NCBI RefSeq assembly: GCF_010450875.1
Contig: NZ_CP048422.1
Coordinates: 124,001-188,000 of the forward strand
Direction: 5' to 3'
Length of the DNA stretch: 64,000 nt
From: Sphingomonas insulae
GTDB lineage: Bacteria > Pseudomonadota > Alphaproteobacteria > Sphingomonadales > Sphingomonadaceae
How positions within the stretch are numbered: the stretch's first letter is position 1; every line of letters begins with the position of its first letter. Both the position numbers and the translations under genes were made by a program. Under the pieces are notes generated by a model that was given only the letters and a program-made list of their open reading frames with translations, was not told the DNA's origin and did not search any database. This document shows, piece after piece, positions 35,741-45,027 of this stretch.

Positions 35741-35827
35741 ATGCGCATGTTCGAAACCGCAGCCAGCAGCATGCTGGCGATCGCGGCCCAGGCGCTGGTG
35801 GTCGGGGTGATCATTTCCACCCTCTGA
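35741..35827 (+). CDS. 28-residue membrane micropeptide
   Basis: A small gene not long enough for usual gene callers. ATG 35741 has GGAGA 6 bases upstream and ends at TGA 35825-35827. The peptide begins MRMFETAASSM and continues with a hydrophobic stretch of about 17 residues (LAIAAQALVVGVIIS). One short membrane helix with an acidic N-terminal residue is expected. I recall short peptides of MFETA...-type in other sphingomonads. It may regulate or stabilise a membrane complex; nothing nearby says which. Confidence 0.6.
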   Translation: MRMFETAASSMLAIAAQALVVGVIISTL

Positions 35828-35883
35828 CCCATCGGCCCGCCCGCTCCCTTACCCTTCGGGCGACGGGGAGCGCGGCTAGGCGG

Positions 35884-36339
35884 TCAGCCCTTTCGGCGAT
35901 ACCGCAACGCGAATTCCTCGTCCGACATGACCAGATACCGGACCATATCGATCAACGCCCATGGCCCCGTCACCAGCAAGCCGATGACGGTGATGCTCAG
36001 CACCAGCATGGCGATCCCCGATCCGGTCCGTCCCAGATAGAAGCGGTGGATGCCGAGCGTGCCGAGGAAGAAGGCGAGCAGCGCCGCCACGATCTTGCTG
36101 CGATCGTTCGCCGGTACGTGCGGCGGCGGCGCGACGACGGGGCGGTGGCCGGCCGTGTCCGGCATCGGAAAGACGCTCAGTGCCCGTTCGCCGCTCGCTT
36201 CGAAATCGACCTTGATCCCGATCGCGGGTTCACCGCGCTGCGCCCAATCCTCGGGCGTGAAGCGATAGCGGTTGCCGTCATCGCCCGCGACCAGCCCCTC
36301 GCCGGTTCGCGTATCTACACCCAACACCTGACCACGCAT
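35884..36339 (-). CDS. TM2-domain protein with N-terminal OB-like domain
   Basis: 151 residues. The first 60 or so (MRGQVLGVDTRTGEGLVAGD, then YRFTPEDWA) resemble the OB-fold of cold-shock proteins. The C-terminal TM2 domain has KIVAALLAFFLGTLGIHRFY, YLGRTGSGIAMLVLS and GPWALIDMVRYLVM, giving two membrane helices joined by a short turn. Such proteins are common in alphaproteobacteria and have no assigned role. ATG 36339 follows a GGGG run 5 bases upstream; an in-frame Met six residues earlier is also possible. Confidence 0.8.
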   Translation of the reverse strand: MRGQVLGVDTRTGEGLVAGDDGNRYRFTPEDWAQRGEPAIGIKVDFEASGERALSVFPMPDTAGHRPVVAPPPHVPANDRSKIVAALLAFFLGTLGIHRFYLGRTGSGIAMLVLSITVIGLLVTGPWALIDMVRYLVMSDEEFALRYRRKG

Positions 36340-36583
36340 GCACACCCCCCGGTTCACTGACGACAGTCTGGCGCCGTCGCCGACGCACGCAACCCAAAAG
36401 CGGTGCGTGCCATCGCGGGTCGGCGCATTTATCGATCCACAGCCGTTCCGCGGCGCAGGCCGGAGTTCCGCCCGAATAGGATCATGACCGGATCCGGCGC
36501 ACCGGACGTACTTTCACCATGAGCCGGATCGGCCTTCGTCGGAAAGCATCCCGCCCCACGAGTGTAGCGAGACACGCGTCCGC

Positions 36584-37708
36584 TCACTCCGCCGCGAACA
36601 CACCCTTCAGCTTGGCAAAGAACCCCTGGCTGGCCGGACATTCGTCACCGGTTTCCGTCTCGCGGAACAGTTCCAGCAACTCGCGCTGGCGCACCGACAG
36701 CCTGGTCGGCGTTTCGACGTCGATCTGGATCACCAGATCGCCCTGCCCACGGCCTTGCAGCACCGGCATGCCGGCGCCGCGCTGGCGCAACTGCTTGCCC
36801 GACTGGATGCCCGCCGGAATCTTGATCTCATGCGTCCGCCCATCCAATCCGGGGATCGACAGGGCGCCGCCGAGCGCCGCCGTGGTGAAGCTGATCGGCG
36901 CGCGTGCGAACAGCGTCGTGCCTTCGCGTTCGAAGATCGCATGCCGACCGACGTGGAGGAAGATGTACAGATCGCCAGCCGGCGCTCCGCGCGGTCCAGC
37001 CTCGCCTTCGCCCGACAGGCGGATGCGCGTCCCCTCATCGACGCCGGGCGGCACGTTCACGCTGAGCGTCTTGGTCTTGTCGATCCGTCCTTCGCCGCGG
37101 CAATCGCCGCACGGGTCGGCGATGATCTCGCCCGCACCCTGGCAGACCGGACAGGCGCGTTCGACGACGAAGAAGCCCTGCTGCGCACGCACCTTGCCAT
37201 GGCCGTTGCACTGGCGGCAGGTGGAGGCGTGCGTCCCGGGCTTGGCGCCCGACCCGTGGCAGGTGTCGCACTGCGCGGACACGTCGACGGTGATCTCGGT
37301 CTGCTTGCCGTGGAACGCCTCTTCGAGCGTGACTTCCATGTCGTAGCGCAGGTCTGCACCGCGCCGCTGCTGCGCACGGCCGCCGCTGCGACCGCCGCCC
37401 ATGAATTCGCCGAAAACCGATTCGAAGATGTCGGAAAAGCCGCCGAAGTCCTGTGCGCCGCCACCGCCGCCGCCGCCATTCTGGAACGCGGCATGGCCAT
37501 AGCGATCGTAGGCCGCGCGCTTCTGCGGGTCCTTCAAAACCTCATAGGCTTCGCTGACCGCCTTGAACCTGGCTTCGCTATCCTTGCATCCGGCATTCTT
37601 GTCCGGATGGTATTTCATCGCGAGCTTGCGATACGACGACTTCAGCGTCGCACCGTCCGCATTGCGCTCGCATTCGAGCAACTCATAATAATCGACTGTG
37701 GTGCTCAT
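36584..37708 (-). CDS. dnaJ: Chaperone DnaJ (Hsp40)
   Basis: 374 residues. J domain at 1-75 with HPD in KYHPDKNAG, Gly-rich linker ([15 protein letters not shown]), four zinc motifs [24 protein letters not shown] and CGDCRGEG, then the two beta-barrel client domains and a C-terminal dimer segment. DnaJ delivers unfolded proteins to DnaK and stimulates ATP hydrolysis. It follows dnaK by 96 bases on the same strand and is probably transcribed with it from the RpoH promoter at 39794-39821. AAGGG lies upstream of ATG 37708. Confidence 0.97.
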   Translation of the reverse strand: MSTTVDYYELLECERNADGATLKSSYRKLAMKYHPDKNAGCKDSEARFKAVSEAYEVLKDPQKRAAYDRYGHAAFQNGGGGGGGAQDFGGFSDIFESVFGEFMGGGRSGGRAQQRRGADLRYDMEVTLEEAFHGKQTEITVDVSAQCDTCHGSGAKPGTHASTCRQCNGHGKVRAQQGFFVVERACPVCQGAGEIIADPCGDCRGEGRIDKTKTLSVNVPPGVDEGTRIRLSGEGEAGPRGAPAGDLYIFLHVGRHAIFEREGTTLFARAPISFTTAALGGALSIPGLDGRTHEIKIPAGIQSGKQLRQRGAGMPVLQGRGQGDLVIQIDVETPTRLSVRQRELLELFRETETGDECPASQGFFAKLKGVFAAE

Positions 37709-37804
37709 GCCCGACCCTTAAAGTCCCTACGCCCCCGCCACCGGCGGAAAGTCACGAAAGTCTCACTTGCGTGGCCCCTGCCGGGAGCGGAGGCGGGACC
37801 TCGG

Positions 37805-39709
37805 TTACGCCTTGTTGTCGTCGACTTCCGAGAATTCGGCGTCGACCACATCGTCCTTCGGCGCCTCGCCGCCGGCATTGCCCTCCGGCGACGCTTCGGA
37901 CTGGGCCTGCTTCTCGTAGATCGCCTGGCCGAGCTTCATGGCGACCTGCGCCAGTGCCTGGCTCTTCTCGGTCATCTGGTCGGCATCGTTGCTCTCGACC
38001 GCGGCCTTCGCCGCGTCGATCGCCGACTGGATCTCGCCCTTCAGCGCATCGTCCACCTTGTCGCCATTGTCGGCGAGCTGGCGTTCGGTCGTGTGGATCA
38101 GCGATTCGGCGTTGTTCTTCGCCTCGGCGCCGGCACGACGCTTCTTGTCCTCTTCGGCGAACTTCTCGGCATCGCGCACCATCTGCTCGATGTCATTGTC
38201 CGACAGACCGCCCGATGCCTGGATGCGGATCTGCTGTTCCTTGCCGGTACCCTTGTCCTTGGCGGACACGTTGACGAGGCCGTTGGCGTCGATGTCGAAC
38301 GTCACCTCGATCTGCGGCACGCCGCGCGGCGCCGGCGGGATGCCGACCAGGTCGAACTGGCCGAGCATCTTGTTGTCCGCCGCCATCTCGCGCTCGCCCT
38401 GGAACACGCGGATCGTCACCGCGCCCTGGTTGTCGTCGGCGGTCGAATAGGTCTGCGACTTCTTGGTCGGGATCGTGGTGTTGCGATCGATCATCCGGGT
38501 GAACACGCCACCCAGCGTCTCGATGCCCAGCGACAGCGGGGTCACGTCGAGCAGCAGCACGTCCTTGACGTCGCCCTGCAACACGCCGGCCTGAATGGCC
38601 GCACCCATCGCCACGACCTCGTCCGGGTTGACGCCGGTGTGCGGCTCCTTGCCGAAGAACGCCTTCACCGCCTCGCGCACCTTGGGCATGCGGGTCATGC
38701 CGCCGACGAGGACGACTTCGCTGATGTCGTCGGTCTTCAGGCCGGCATCGGCCAGCGCCTTCTTCATCGGATCGATCGTGCGCTTGATGAGGTCGTCGAC
38801 CAGCCGCTCCAGATCGGCGCGGTTTATCGTCTTCACCAGATGCTTCGGACCGTTCTGGTCGGCGGTAATGAAGGGCAGGTTGACCTCGGTCGAGGCGGCC
38901 GACGACAGCTCGATCTTCGCCTTCTCGGCCGCTTCCTTCAGACGCTGGAGCGCCAACTTGTCCTTCGACAGGTCGATGCCCTCGTCCTTCTTGAACCCTT
39001 CGGCGAGATATTCGACCAGCTTGTTGTCGAAATCCTCACCGCCGAGGAAGGTGTCGCCGTTGGTCGCCTTCACCTCGAACACGCCGTCGCCGATCTCGAG
39101 GATCGAGACGTCGAACGTGCCGCCACCAAGGTCATAGACGGCGATCGTCTTGCCGTCCTGCTTCTCAAGGCCATAGGCCAGCGCCGCCGCGGTCGGCTCG
39201 TTGATGATGCGCAGCACTTCGAGGCCGGCGATCTGACCGGCGTCCTTGGTCGCCTGACGCTGTGCGTCGTTGAAGTACGCCGGCACGGTAATGACCGCCT
39301 GAGTCACCGTCTCGCCGAGATACGATTCGGCGGTTTCCTTCATCTTCTGCAGCGTGAAGGCGCTGATCTGCGAAGGCGAATAATCCTTACCACCCGCCGA
39401 CACCCACGCATCGCCGTTCGAACCGCGCGCGATCTTGTACGGGACCAGCTCGGTGTCCTTCTTGGTGATCGGATCGTCGAAACGCCGACCGATCAGGCGC
39501 TTCACCGCGAAGATCGTGTTGTCGCCGTTGGTGACGGCCTGACGCTTCGCCGGCTGGCCGACCAGCCGCTCGCCGTCCTTGGCGAAGGCGACGATCGATG
39601 GCGTGGTACGCGCGCCTTCCGCATTCTCGATCACCTTGGGCTTGCCGCCCTCCATCACTGCGACGCAGCTGTTGGTCGTGCCGAGGTCGATACCGATTAC
39701 TTTAGCCAT
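37805..39709 (-). CDS. dnaK: Chaperone DnaK (Hsp70)
   Basis: 634 residues. It begins [21 protein letters not shown] and has the ATPase signatures [31 protein letters not shown] and [14 protein letters not shown]. The substrate domain holds the [16 protein letters not shown] segment, and the acidic C-terminal tail ends [15 protein letters not shown], the usual EEVD-like form in this group. It works with DnaJ and GrpE in protein folding. An RpoH-type promoter lies 85 bases upstream. grpE and hrcA are 3.5 kb away on the same strand rather than adjacent. Confidence 0.98.
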   Translation of the reverse strand: MAKVIGIDLGTTNSCVAVMEGGKPKVIENAEGARTTPSIVAFAKDGERLVGQPAKRQAVTNGDNTIFAVKRLIGRRFDDPITKKDTELVPYKIARGSNGDAWVSAGGKDYSPSQISAFTLQKMKETAESYLGETVTQAVITVPAYFNDAQRQATKDAGQIAGLEVLRIINEPTAAALAYGLEKQDGKTIAVYDLGGGTFDVSILEIGDGVFEVKATNGDTFLGGEDFDNKLVEYLAEGFKKDEGIDLSKDKLALQRLKEAAEKAKIELSSAASTEVNLPFITADQNGPKHLVKTINRADLERLVDDLIKRTIDPMKKALADAGLKTDDISEVVLVGGMTRMPKVREAVKAFFGKEPHTGVNPDEVVAMGAAIQAGVLQGDVKDVLLLDVTPLSLGIETLGGVFTRMIDRNTTIPTKKSQTYSTADDNQGAVTIRVFQGEREMAADNKMLGQFDLVGIPPAPRGVPQIEVTFDIDANGLVNVSAKDKGTGKEQQIRIQASGGLSDNDIEQMVRDAEKFAEEDKKRRAGAEAKNNAESLIHTTERQLADNGDKVDDALKGEIQSAIDAAKAAVESNDADQMTEKSQALAQVAMKLGQAIYEKQAQSEASPEGNAGGEAPKDDVVDAEFSEVDDNKA

Positions 39710-39793
39710 GTGTGCTTGCTTAGCCCCTCACAAGTAAAAACCATGGAACCTTTGCCCCGTTACGGCAGCGACAAGTTCCGGTGTATGGCCGCG

Positions 39794-39821
39794 ATATAGG
39801 TGGGGTTCCGCTTGCCGCAAG
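39794..39821 (-). promoter_or_regulatory. RpoH (sigma-32) promoter of dnaK
   Basis: Read on the minus strand, CTTG (39818-39821) is separated by 17 bases from CCTATAT (39794-39800). This matches the alphaproteobacterial heat-shock consensus CTTG-N17-CYTATNT. The start of transcription would fall near 39787, leaving a leader of about 75 bases before the dnaK ATG. No CIRCE repeat is present, so HrcA is unlikely to act here directly. Confidence 0.75.
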
Positions 39822-39883
39822 ACGGCGCGCGCCATAGTGACATGGCGCGAAACGGGCCGGTCGGGCTGCGGAAGGACGAAGCG

Positions 39884-40336
39884 ATGACGCGCGGGTGGGT
39901 GCTGATGGCGGCGACACTGCTGCCGATGGGGTTGGCGGCGTGCGGCGGACCGGACCGGGTGACGGTGGACGATGCGTGGATCCGCCTGCCCGCGGTCGCC
40001 GGACGACCGGGCGTCGCCTATTTCACGCTGGAAGGCGGACCGTCGAACGCGACGCTCATCAACGTCAGCGCCGACATCGCGATCCGCGCCGAGATGCACG
40101 AGAGCATGACCGGAACCGGCGGCATGGCGAGCATGAAACCGCTCGCCAGCGTCGCGGTGCCGGCGGGCAAGGACACGGTGTTCGCGCCGGGCGGCCGCCA
40201 CGTCATGCTGTTCGACGTCAATCCCAAGGCGAAGGCCGGCCGGATCTATAACCTGACGCTCAATTTCGCGAATGGCGCGCGCATCTACGCGCCCGCGACG
40301 GCGGTCGGCGCTGCCGATCCGGCGCCGGGCTCCTGA
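39884..40336 (+). CDS. PCu(A)C-type copper chaperone lipoprotein
   Basis: 150 residues. The signal peptide ends in a lipobox (GLAACGG), so it is probably membrane-anchored in the periplasm. The PCuAC domain has VTVDDAWIRLPAVAGRPGVA, the Met/His ligand region AEMHESMTGTGGMASMKP and GGRHVMLFD, the usual H-x-M pair. It carries Cu(I) to cytochrome oxidase or scavenges copper. AAGGA lies about 7 bases before ATG 39884. It is divergent from dnaK and followed 154 bases on by an HEXXH gene. No Sco or oxidase genes are nearby. Confidence 0.85.
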   Translation: MTRGWVLMAATLLPMGLAACGGPDRVTVDDAWIRLPAVAGRPGVAYFTLEGGPSNATLINVSADIAIRAEMHESMTGTGGMASMKPLASVAVPAGKDTVFAPGGRHVMLFDVNPKAKAGRIYNLTLNFANGARIYAPATAVGAADPAPGS

Positions 40337-40490
40337 CGCTGATACGGCGCCCGACCTGCGGCATCCAGGCGGATGCCGGGCGCCATGGCCGTGACGACGC
40401 CCGGGTCGTGCGCGATCGCCGGTCGGTCGTATCCATCGATCCGGACGGCCGCGGAGACGGCATGCGGCCCAACGGTGAGGCGCGCGCCGC

Positions 40491-40970
40491 ATGCCGCTGC
40501 TGACGATCGGGACACCGCCGGCCGCGCGCGCGCTGACCGAGGGGGAGCGCGCGCTGGCGGCGTCGATGTTCCGCGATGCCATCGATTATGACGCCGTCCG
40601 CCTGTCGCGCACCAAATGGGCGTTCTTTCAGCCGCGCAACACCGTGATGGCCCCGTGCGGGTGCATCCATTTCCACCCGGCCGGCACCGCCTGGCGCGAC
40701 GATTTCGCCGCCGCCGCCCTGACCGACCAGGGCCTGTTCATCCACGAGATGGTGCATATCTGGCAACACCAGCGCGGCATCTGCCTGCCCCTCGCCCGGC
40801 ATCCGTGGTGCCGCTACGATTATGCGTTGAAGCCGGGTCAGCCGCTGCATCGCTACGGAATCGAACAGCAGGGCGAGATCGTCCGTCACGCCTTTCTGCT
40901 TCGCCACGGCGCGCGCGTGCCCGGTGCGCCGTCGCTGGCGCAATATGACAGCCTGCTGCCGTTCGGCTGA
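40491..40970 (+). CDS. HEXXH-motif protein (Vgr-related, putative metallopeptidase-like)
   Basis: 159 residues with no signal peptide. A zinc-binding HEMVH lies at 85-89 in GLFIHEMVHIWQHQRGI. A second Glu is in EQQGEIVRHAF about 40 residues later and could be the third ligand. Other conserved-looking segments are MFRDAIDYDAVRL and NTVMAPCGCIHFHP. Homologues are labelled vgr-related in sphingomonads as I recall, but no type VI secretion genes are present. The cutting activity is unproven. It may be the end of an operon with PCuAC. Confidence 0.65.
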   Translation: MPLLTIGTPPAARALTEGERALAASMFRDAIDYDAVRLSRTKWAFFQPRNTVMAPCGCIHFHPAGTAWRDDFAAAALTDQGLFIHEMVHIWQHQRGICLPLARHPWCRYDYALKPGQPLHRYGIEQQGEIVRHAFLLRHGARVPGAPSLAQYDSLLPFG

Positions 40971-41132
40971 CCATCCTTGCCCCGCCGTCGACGGGGCGGC
41001 GATGACGGCAGGCGACGCCGCCATGCGCAATCCTGACCAGATCGAACCAGTTACGTTTCGGTCCTATTAACCTTCCGCGGCTTAGAGGCATAGGCCCCGC
41101 AACGGGGCGCTTCCCTTCTGCCAAGGTCATCG

Positions 41133-41837
41133 ATGTACGCCGCTCCTCCTGTCCGCCTGGCCCATCTGCTGGACGACCCCGATCTGGTCGCCGCGCTGCG
41201 CGACATCTGGTCGCTGCTCGAACCGGTCATCGTCGCCGAATCGCGCGCCTTCTGCCACCATCCCCTCGCGCGGACCCTGTATGCCGGCACGGACATGACG
41301 ATGACCCAGATCATCGCCGACGAGATCGCCTATACCCGCCGCAAGTTCCTGGGGCCGTTCGATACGGCGCTGGACGCCCAGATGATCGCCCGCGGCGCGC
41401 GCTTCGTCGCCAGTGGCGGCGACGACGACGATTACCTGAACGGCCTGTCCGACAATTATCGGGCGCGCGACCACAAACTGCGCGACGCACTGGCGGACGA
41501 TCCCGCACGATACGCCGTGCTGACCAACGCGCTGTACCGGCTGGCCGCGATCAACATTCGTGCCTTCGCCGCCGGCGCCGCCGACTATCGTCATGCCCGC
41601 GAGGCGCAGGTCCGCCAGAACCTGGCCGATGCGATGACCCAGGTCACGCGGATCGTCGCGACGATCGGCACGATCAGCAACCAGACCAACCTGCTGGCGC
41701 TGAACGCGACGATCGAGGCGGCGCGTGCCCACGAATATGGCCGGGGTTTCGCGGTGGTCGCGCAGGAGGTGAAGCGGCTGGCGCAGGCGACGCGCGCCGC
41801 CACCGAACAGGCCGCAGCACTACTGGCCGCGGCCTAG
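41133..41837 (+). CDS. Soluble minimal chemotaxis receptor-like protein
   Basis: 234 residues and no membrane segment. Residues 1-150 are an all-helical domain ([20 protein letters not shown], then [19 protein letters not shown]) that may be a protoglobin-like sensor, although no clear haem His is visible. Residues from about 165 hold the hairpin tip of an [20 protein letters not shown], then [15 protein letters not shown]. The protein stops only about 27 residues after the tip, so the methylation helices are missing. AAGG lies before ATG 41133. No che genes are in the window. Confidence 0.75.
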   Translation: MYAAPPVRLAHLLDDPDLVAALRDIWSLLEPVIVAESRAFCHHPLARTLYAGTDMTMTQIIADEIAYTRRKFLGPFDTALDAQMIARGARFVASGGDDDDYLNGLSDNYRARDHKLRDALADDPARYAVLTNALYRLAAINIRAFAAGAADYRHAREAQVRQNLADAMTQVTRIVATIGTISNQTNLLALNATIEAARAHEYGRGFAVVAQEVKRLAQATRAATEQAAALLAAA

Positions 41838-41882
41838 CCGCCCTCTCGAGCAAGAGGACGGAGCGAGGGGGCGGAGCGAGGC

Positions 41883-43118
41883 CTAGAGCGCGGCGAAATC
41901 GATGGCCGCGTGCCGGTCCAGCGTCTGCGGTGCCGCGGGCATCGGATATTTGAGCCCGGTGGCGCAATTGAACAGCACCACGCGCTCGTCCTCGTCGACC
42001 TCGCCGGTGCGCAGTGCCTCGCGATAGGCGGCGAGCGTCGCACCGCCTTCGGGACACAGCAACAGCCCGTCGCGCCGCGCGGCATCGTCCACCGCCTTCA
42101 GGATGGCGGGGTCGCCGACGCCCAGCGCCTTGCCGCCGCTCGCCCGCACCGCGCGCAGGATCAGGAAGTCGCCGACAGCCTTGGGCACGCGGATGCCCGC
42201 CGCGACGGTATGCGCATCCTCCCACCGTTCGGCATGCTCGACGCCGTCTTCGAACGCGCGGACGATCGGCGCACACCCGCTCGCCTGCACCGCATACATG
42301 CGCGGCCGCTTGGGGCCGATCCAGCCGAGCGCCTCCAGCTCGTCGAACGCCTTCCACATGCCGATCAGGCCGGTGCCGCCGCCGGTCGGATAGAAGATCG
42401 CATCGGGCAGTTCCCAGCCCAGCTGCGCGGCCAGTTCCAGCCCCATCGTCTTCTTGCCCTCGATCCGGTACGGTTCCTTGAGGGTCGAAAAGTCGAACCA
42501 GCGCCCCTCTGCGGCGCCCTTCCCCACGATCGCACCGCAATCGTCGATCAGGCCGTTGACGCGCCAGACCCGCGCGCCCTGCATCGCGATCTCGCGCACG
42601 TTCACCTCGGGCGTGTCCTCGGGGCAGAAGACGATCGTCTCGATACCGACCCGCGTCGCATAAGCGGCGAGTGCCGCGCCGGCGTTGCCGTTGGTCGGCA
42701 TCGCGATCGTGCGTACCCCCAGTTCCTTCGCCATCGCCACCGCCATGACGAGCCCGCGCGCCTTGAAGCTGCCGGTCGGCAGGCGCCCTTCGTCCTTGAC
42801 CAGCACGTTGCCGCTGCCGGCGCTGCCGGCGCTGCCGGGGATCGGGATCAACGGCGTCTCGATCTCACCCAGGCTGACGACATTGTCCGTGTGCCGCACC
42901 GGCAGCAACTCGCGCCACCGCCACATGTCGGTCGGCCGTGCGGCGAGTGCCGCCCTCGACAGTTTCGCGCTCACCGCGTCGAGGTCGTAGCGCACCAGCA
43001 ACGGCCGCCCGGCCCTGGACAGGCCGTGCAGCCGGTCCGCCTCGTACCTCTCGCCGGTCAGCGAACATTCGAGGTGCGTGACGAAGGTCGGGCGATCGGT
43101 AGTGAGATTGGGGTTCAT
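41883..43118 (-). CDS. thrC: Threonine synthase
   Basis: 411 residues, PLP fold type II. PLP Lys is in LPTGSFKARG, the phosphate loop region has TNGNAGAALAAY and PTGGGTGLIGMW, and the front has WRWRELLPVR and SLGEIETPLIPIP as in plant-type threonine synthases. It converts O-phosphohomoserine to threonine in the cytosol. A glycine-serine-alanine linker at the level of 42813-42839 is encoded by three 9-bp repeats. It converges on the receptor gene and precedes grpE by 91 bases in the opposite reading order. hom and thrB are absent here. Confidence 0.92.
   Translation of the reverse strand: MNPNLTTDRPTFVTHLECSLTGERYEADRLHGLSRAGRPLLVRYDLDAVSAKLSRAALAARPTDMWRWRELLPVRHTDNVVSLGEIETPLIPIPGSAGSAGSGNVLVKDEGRLPTGSFKARGLVMAVAMAKELGVRTIAMPTNGNAGAALAAYATRVGIETIVFCPEDTPEVNVREIAMQGARVWRVNGLIDDCGAIVGKGAAEGRWFDFSTLKEPYRIEGKKTMGLELAAQLGWELPDAIFYPTGGGTGLIGMWKAFDELEALGWIGPKRPRMYAVQASGCAPIVRAFEDGVEHAERWEDAHTVAAGIRVPKAVGDFLILRAVRASGGKALGVGDPAILKAVDDAARRDGLLLCPEGGATLAAYREALRTGEVDEDERVVLFNCATGLKYPMPAAPQTLDRHAAIDFAAL
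42813..42839. repeat. Three tandem 9-bp repeats inside thrC
   Basis: GCTGCCGGC is repeated at 42813-42821 and 42822-42830, with a near copy at 42831-42839. On the coding strand this reads as repeated Gly-Ser-Ala codons in a surface linker before the PLP-lysine segment. The unit is a multiple of three, so slippage would lengthen or shorten the linker without a frameshift. Confidence 0.7.
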
Positions 43119-43153
43119 GGCTCTTTCTCAGTCCGCTCCGACACGGCGAGGGT

Positions 43154-43191
43154 GGAGGGGGTCGGCAAACGAGCCCCCACCGCCCCCCTCC
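43154..43191. repeat. GC-rich palindromic intergenic repeat
   Basis: GGAGGGGG (43154-43161) pairs with CCCCCTCC (43184-43191). The spacer includes AAACGAG, as in the copy at 25340-25408. It lies between thrC and grpE. These are two members of a dispersed intergenic family in the window. Confidence 0.55.
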
Positions 43192-43209
43192 CGGAGGGAA
43201 AAGCGTCGA

Positions 43210-43752
43210 TCAGTCCGGCTTGCGGGCGACGCCGACCAGCGCCGGGCGCAACAGGCGATCCTTGATCATATAGCCCGCCTGCATCTCCTGGACGATCGTG
43301 CCGGGTGCCGCGTCGCTCGGCACTTCCATCATCGCCTGGTGCTTGTTGGGGTCGAGCGTCGCGCCCATCGCCTCGACCTTGGTGATGCCGTTGCGCGCGA
43401 ACACGCTTTCCAGCTCGCGACCGGTCGCTTCCAGTCCGGTGACCAGCCCCTTCAGCCGCTCGTCGGCGCGCAGGTCGGCAGGGATCGCCGACAGGCCGCG
43501 CGACAGATTGTCGGCCACCGACAGGATGTCGCGGGCGAACGACGTCGTCGAATAGGCCCGCGCATCCGCCACTTCCTTTTCGGCGCGACGACGGACGTTC
43601 TGGATTTCGGCCTGCGCGTACAGCGTCTGCTGCTTCGCCTCGGCCAGCTGATCTTCCAACTGCGCGACCCGGTCGTGCTCCGCGACTTCGGGAGCAGCCT
43701 CGGCGGTTTCCTGACGCAGCGCCTCGGCGTCGATCTTCGTCTCTTCGGTCAT
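43210..43752 (-). CDS. grpE: Nucleotide exchange factor GrpE
   Basis: 180 residues. The N-terminal half is acidic then a long coiled coil (VAQLEDQLAEAKQQTLYAQ, then NVRRRAEKEVADARAY), and the C-terminal beta part has LDPNKHQAMMEVPSD, VQEMQAGYMIKDRLLRPALV, the family signature. GrpE releases ADP from DnaK as a dimer and acts as its thermosensor. It follows hrcA by 29 bases on the same strand and is probably co-transcribed. No RpoH promoter was found directly in front. Confidence 0.96.
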   Translation of the reverse strand: MTEETKIDAEALRQETAEAAPEVAEHDRVAQLEDQLAEAKQQTLYAQAEIQNVRRRAEKEVADARAYSTTSFARDILSVADNLSRGLSAIPADLRADERLKGLVTGLEATGRELESVFARNGITKVEAMGATLDPNKHQAMMEVPSDAAPGTIVQEMQAGYMIKDRLLRPALVGVARKPD

Positions 43753-43781
43753 TCGATTCCCTGTAGGTTCAGCTGTGTGAA

Positions 43782-44822
43782 TCAGCCCATCAGACGGGCG
43801 AGCGTTGCCGCCGTGAAATCCACCATGGGCACGACGCGGGCATAGTTCAACCGCGTCGGGCCGATCACGCCGACCACGCCGACGACCCGACCACCCGCCC
43901 CACGGAACGGCCGGGCGATCACCGAAGAGCCTGATAACGCGAACAATTTGTTCTCCGCACCGATGAAGATACGGGTCGCATCGCCGGCGCTGGCGCTATC
44001 GAGCAGGTTGGCGATTTCCTGCTTTCCCTCCAGGTCGTCGAGCAGGTCGCGAACGCGGTCGAGGTCCGCTGCCGCCGCCGCGTCGATCAGCCGGCTCTGC
44101 CCACGAACGATGAACACCGGGCGGCGTGCGCCGTCCTCGCTCCACACCGCCAGTCCGCGTTCGACCAACGTGCGCGCCGCGACGTCCAGTTCGGCGCGCT
44201 CCTCGACCAATTGTCGCTCGACCCGCGCCCGCGCCTCGGCCAGCGTCAGCCCGCCCAGCGTCGCGGTCATGTAATTGCCCGCCTCGATCAACGCCGAGGG
44301 CGTCATCCCCTCGGGCAGCTGGATCACGCGATTCTCGACGCTGCCGTCCTCGCTAACCAGCACCGCCATCGCCTGATCGGGCGACAGCCCGACGAAGCCG
44401 ATCGACCGCAGCGCCAATTCGCGTTTCGGCACCATCACCAGCCCCGCACAGGCCGACAGCCCGGACAAGGCGGCGGTCGTCGCCGCCAGCGCCTCCTCGA
44501 CCGGTCCGTGATAGCCGACCCGCGATTCGATCGTCGCGCGTTCCTCGGCGGACGGCTCCAGCGCCTGCATCATTCCATCGACGAACAGCCGCAGGCCGCG
44601 TTCGGTCGGGATACGCCCGGCGCTGGTATGCGGGCTGGCGAGCAGCCCCAGTTCCTCCAGTTCCTGCATCACGCCGCGGATCGACGCTGGCGACAGCTTG
44701 AGGCCCGATGCGACCGCGATCGTCTTCGATCCCACCGGCACGCCCGTCGCGACATAGCCGTCGACGACCGCGCGAAAGATATCGCGCGCCCGATCGGTCA
44801 ATTCGGTGACGGGCGGTGCCAT
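43782..44822 (-). CDS. hrcA: Heat-inducible transcriptional repressor HrcA
   Basis: 346 residues. The N-terminal winged helix holds GSKTIAVASGLKLSPASIRG, then LGLLASPHTSAGRIPTERGL, followed by a GAF-like domain and a C-terminal dimerisation part with VGVIGPTRLNYARVVPMVD, the HrcA signature. It represses CIRCE-controlled chaperone genes such as groESL and relies on GroEL for folding. I found no CIRCE repeat upstream of hrcA, grpE or dnaK in this window, so its target is probably groESL elsewhere. Confidence 0.96.
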   Translation of the reverse strand: MAPPVTELTDRARDIFRAVVDGYVATGVPVGSKTIAVASGLKLSPASIRGVMQELEELGLLASPHTSAGRIPTERGLRLFVDGMMQALEPSAEERATIESRVGYHGPVEEALAATTAALSGLSACAGLVMVPKRELALRSIGFVGLSPDQAMAVLVSEDGSVENRVIQLPEGMTPSALIEAGNYMTATLGGLTLAEARARVERQLVEERAELDVAARTLVERGLAVWSEDGARRPVFIVRGQSRLIDAAAAADLDRVRDLLDDLEGKQEIANLLDSASAGDATRIFIGAENKLFALSGSSVIARPFRGAGGRVVGVVGVIGPTRLNYARVVPMVDFTAATLARLMG

Positions 44823-45027
44823 GCGCCTTTATCTAGGGCAGATCAGGGGTCGGCAACAGGGCCTGTCGGTGCGTGCTGCCCATGGCCGCCTCCCGCACGC
44901 CACAGTCACCCGTTGCTCCTTCCGTCATACCACGCTGGGGCGGAACACCGTAACTCTCAGCGCCCGCTCGACACGCCGGGCCGACCGGTCACAGGGCCCG
45001 CCCGCATGGAAATGACGGCAGTCGACA

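Noticed and set aside
36429..36641. 70-codon minus-strand frame between dnaJ and the TM2 gene
   Set aside because: It overlaps the dnaJ end, has no ribosome site and no conserved-looking segment.
36755..39799. 1014-codon open frame on the plus strand opposite dnaJ and dnaK
   Set aside because: It is antisense to two certain genes and has no recognisable domain or ribosome site.
44823..45027. CIRCE element in front of hrcA
   Set aside because: No TTAGCACTC-N9-GAGTGCTAA-type repeat is present here or upstream of dnaK.
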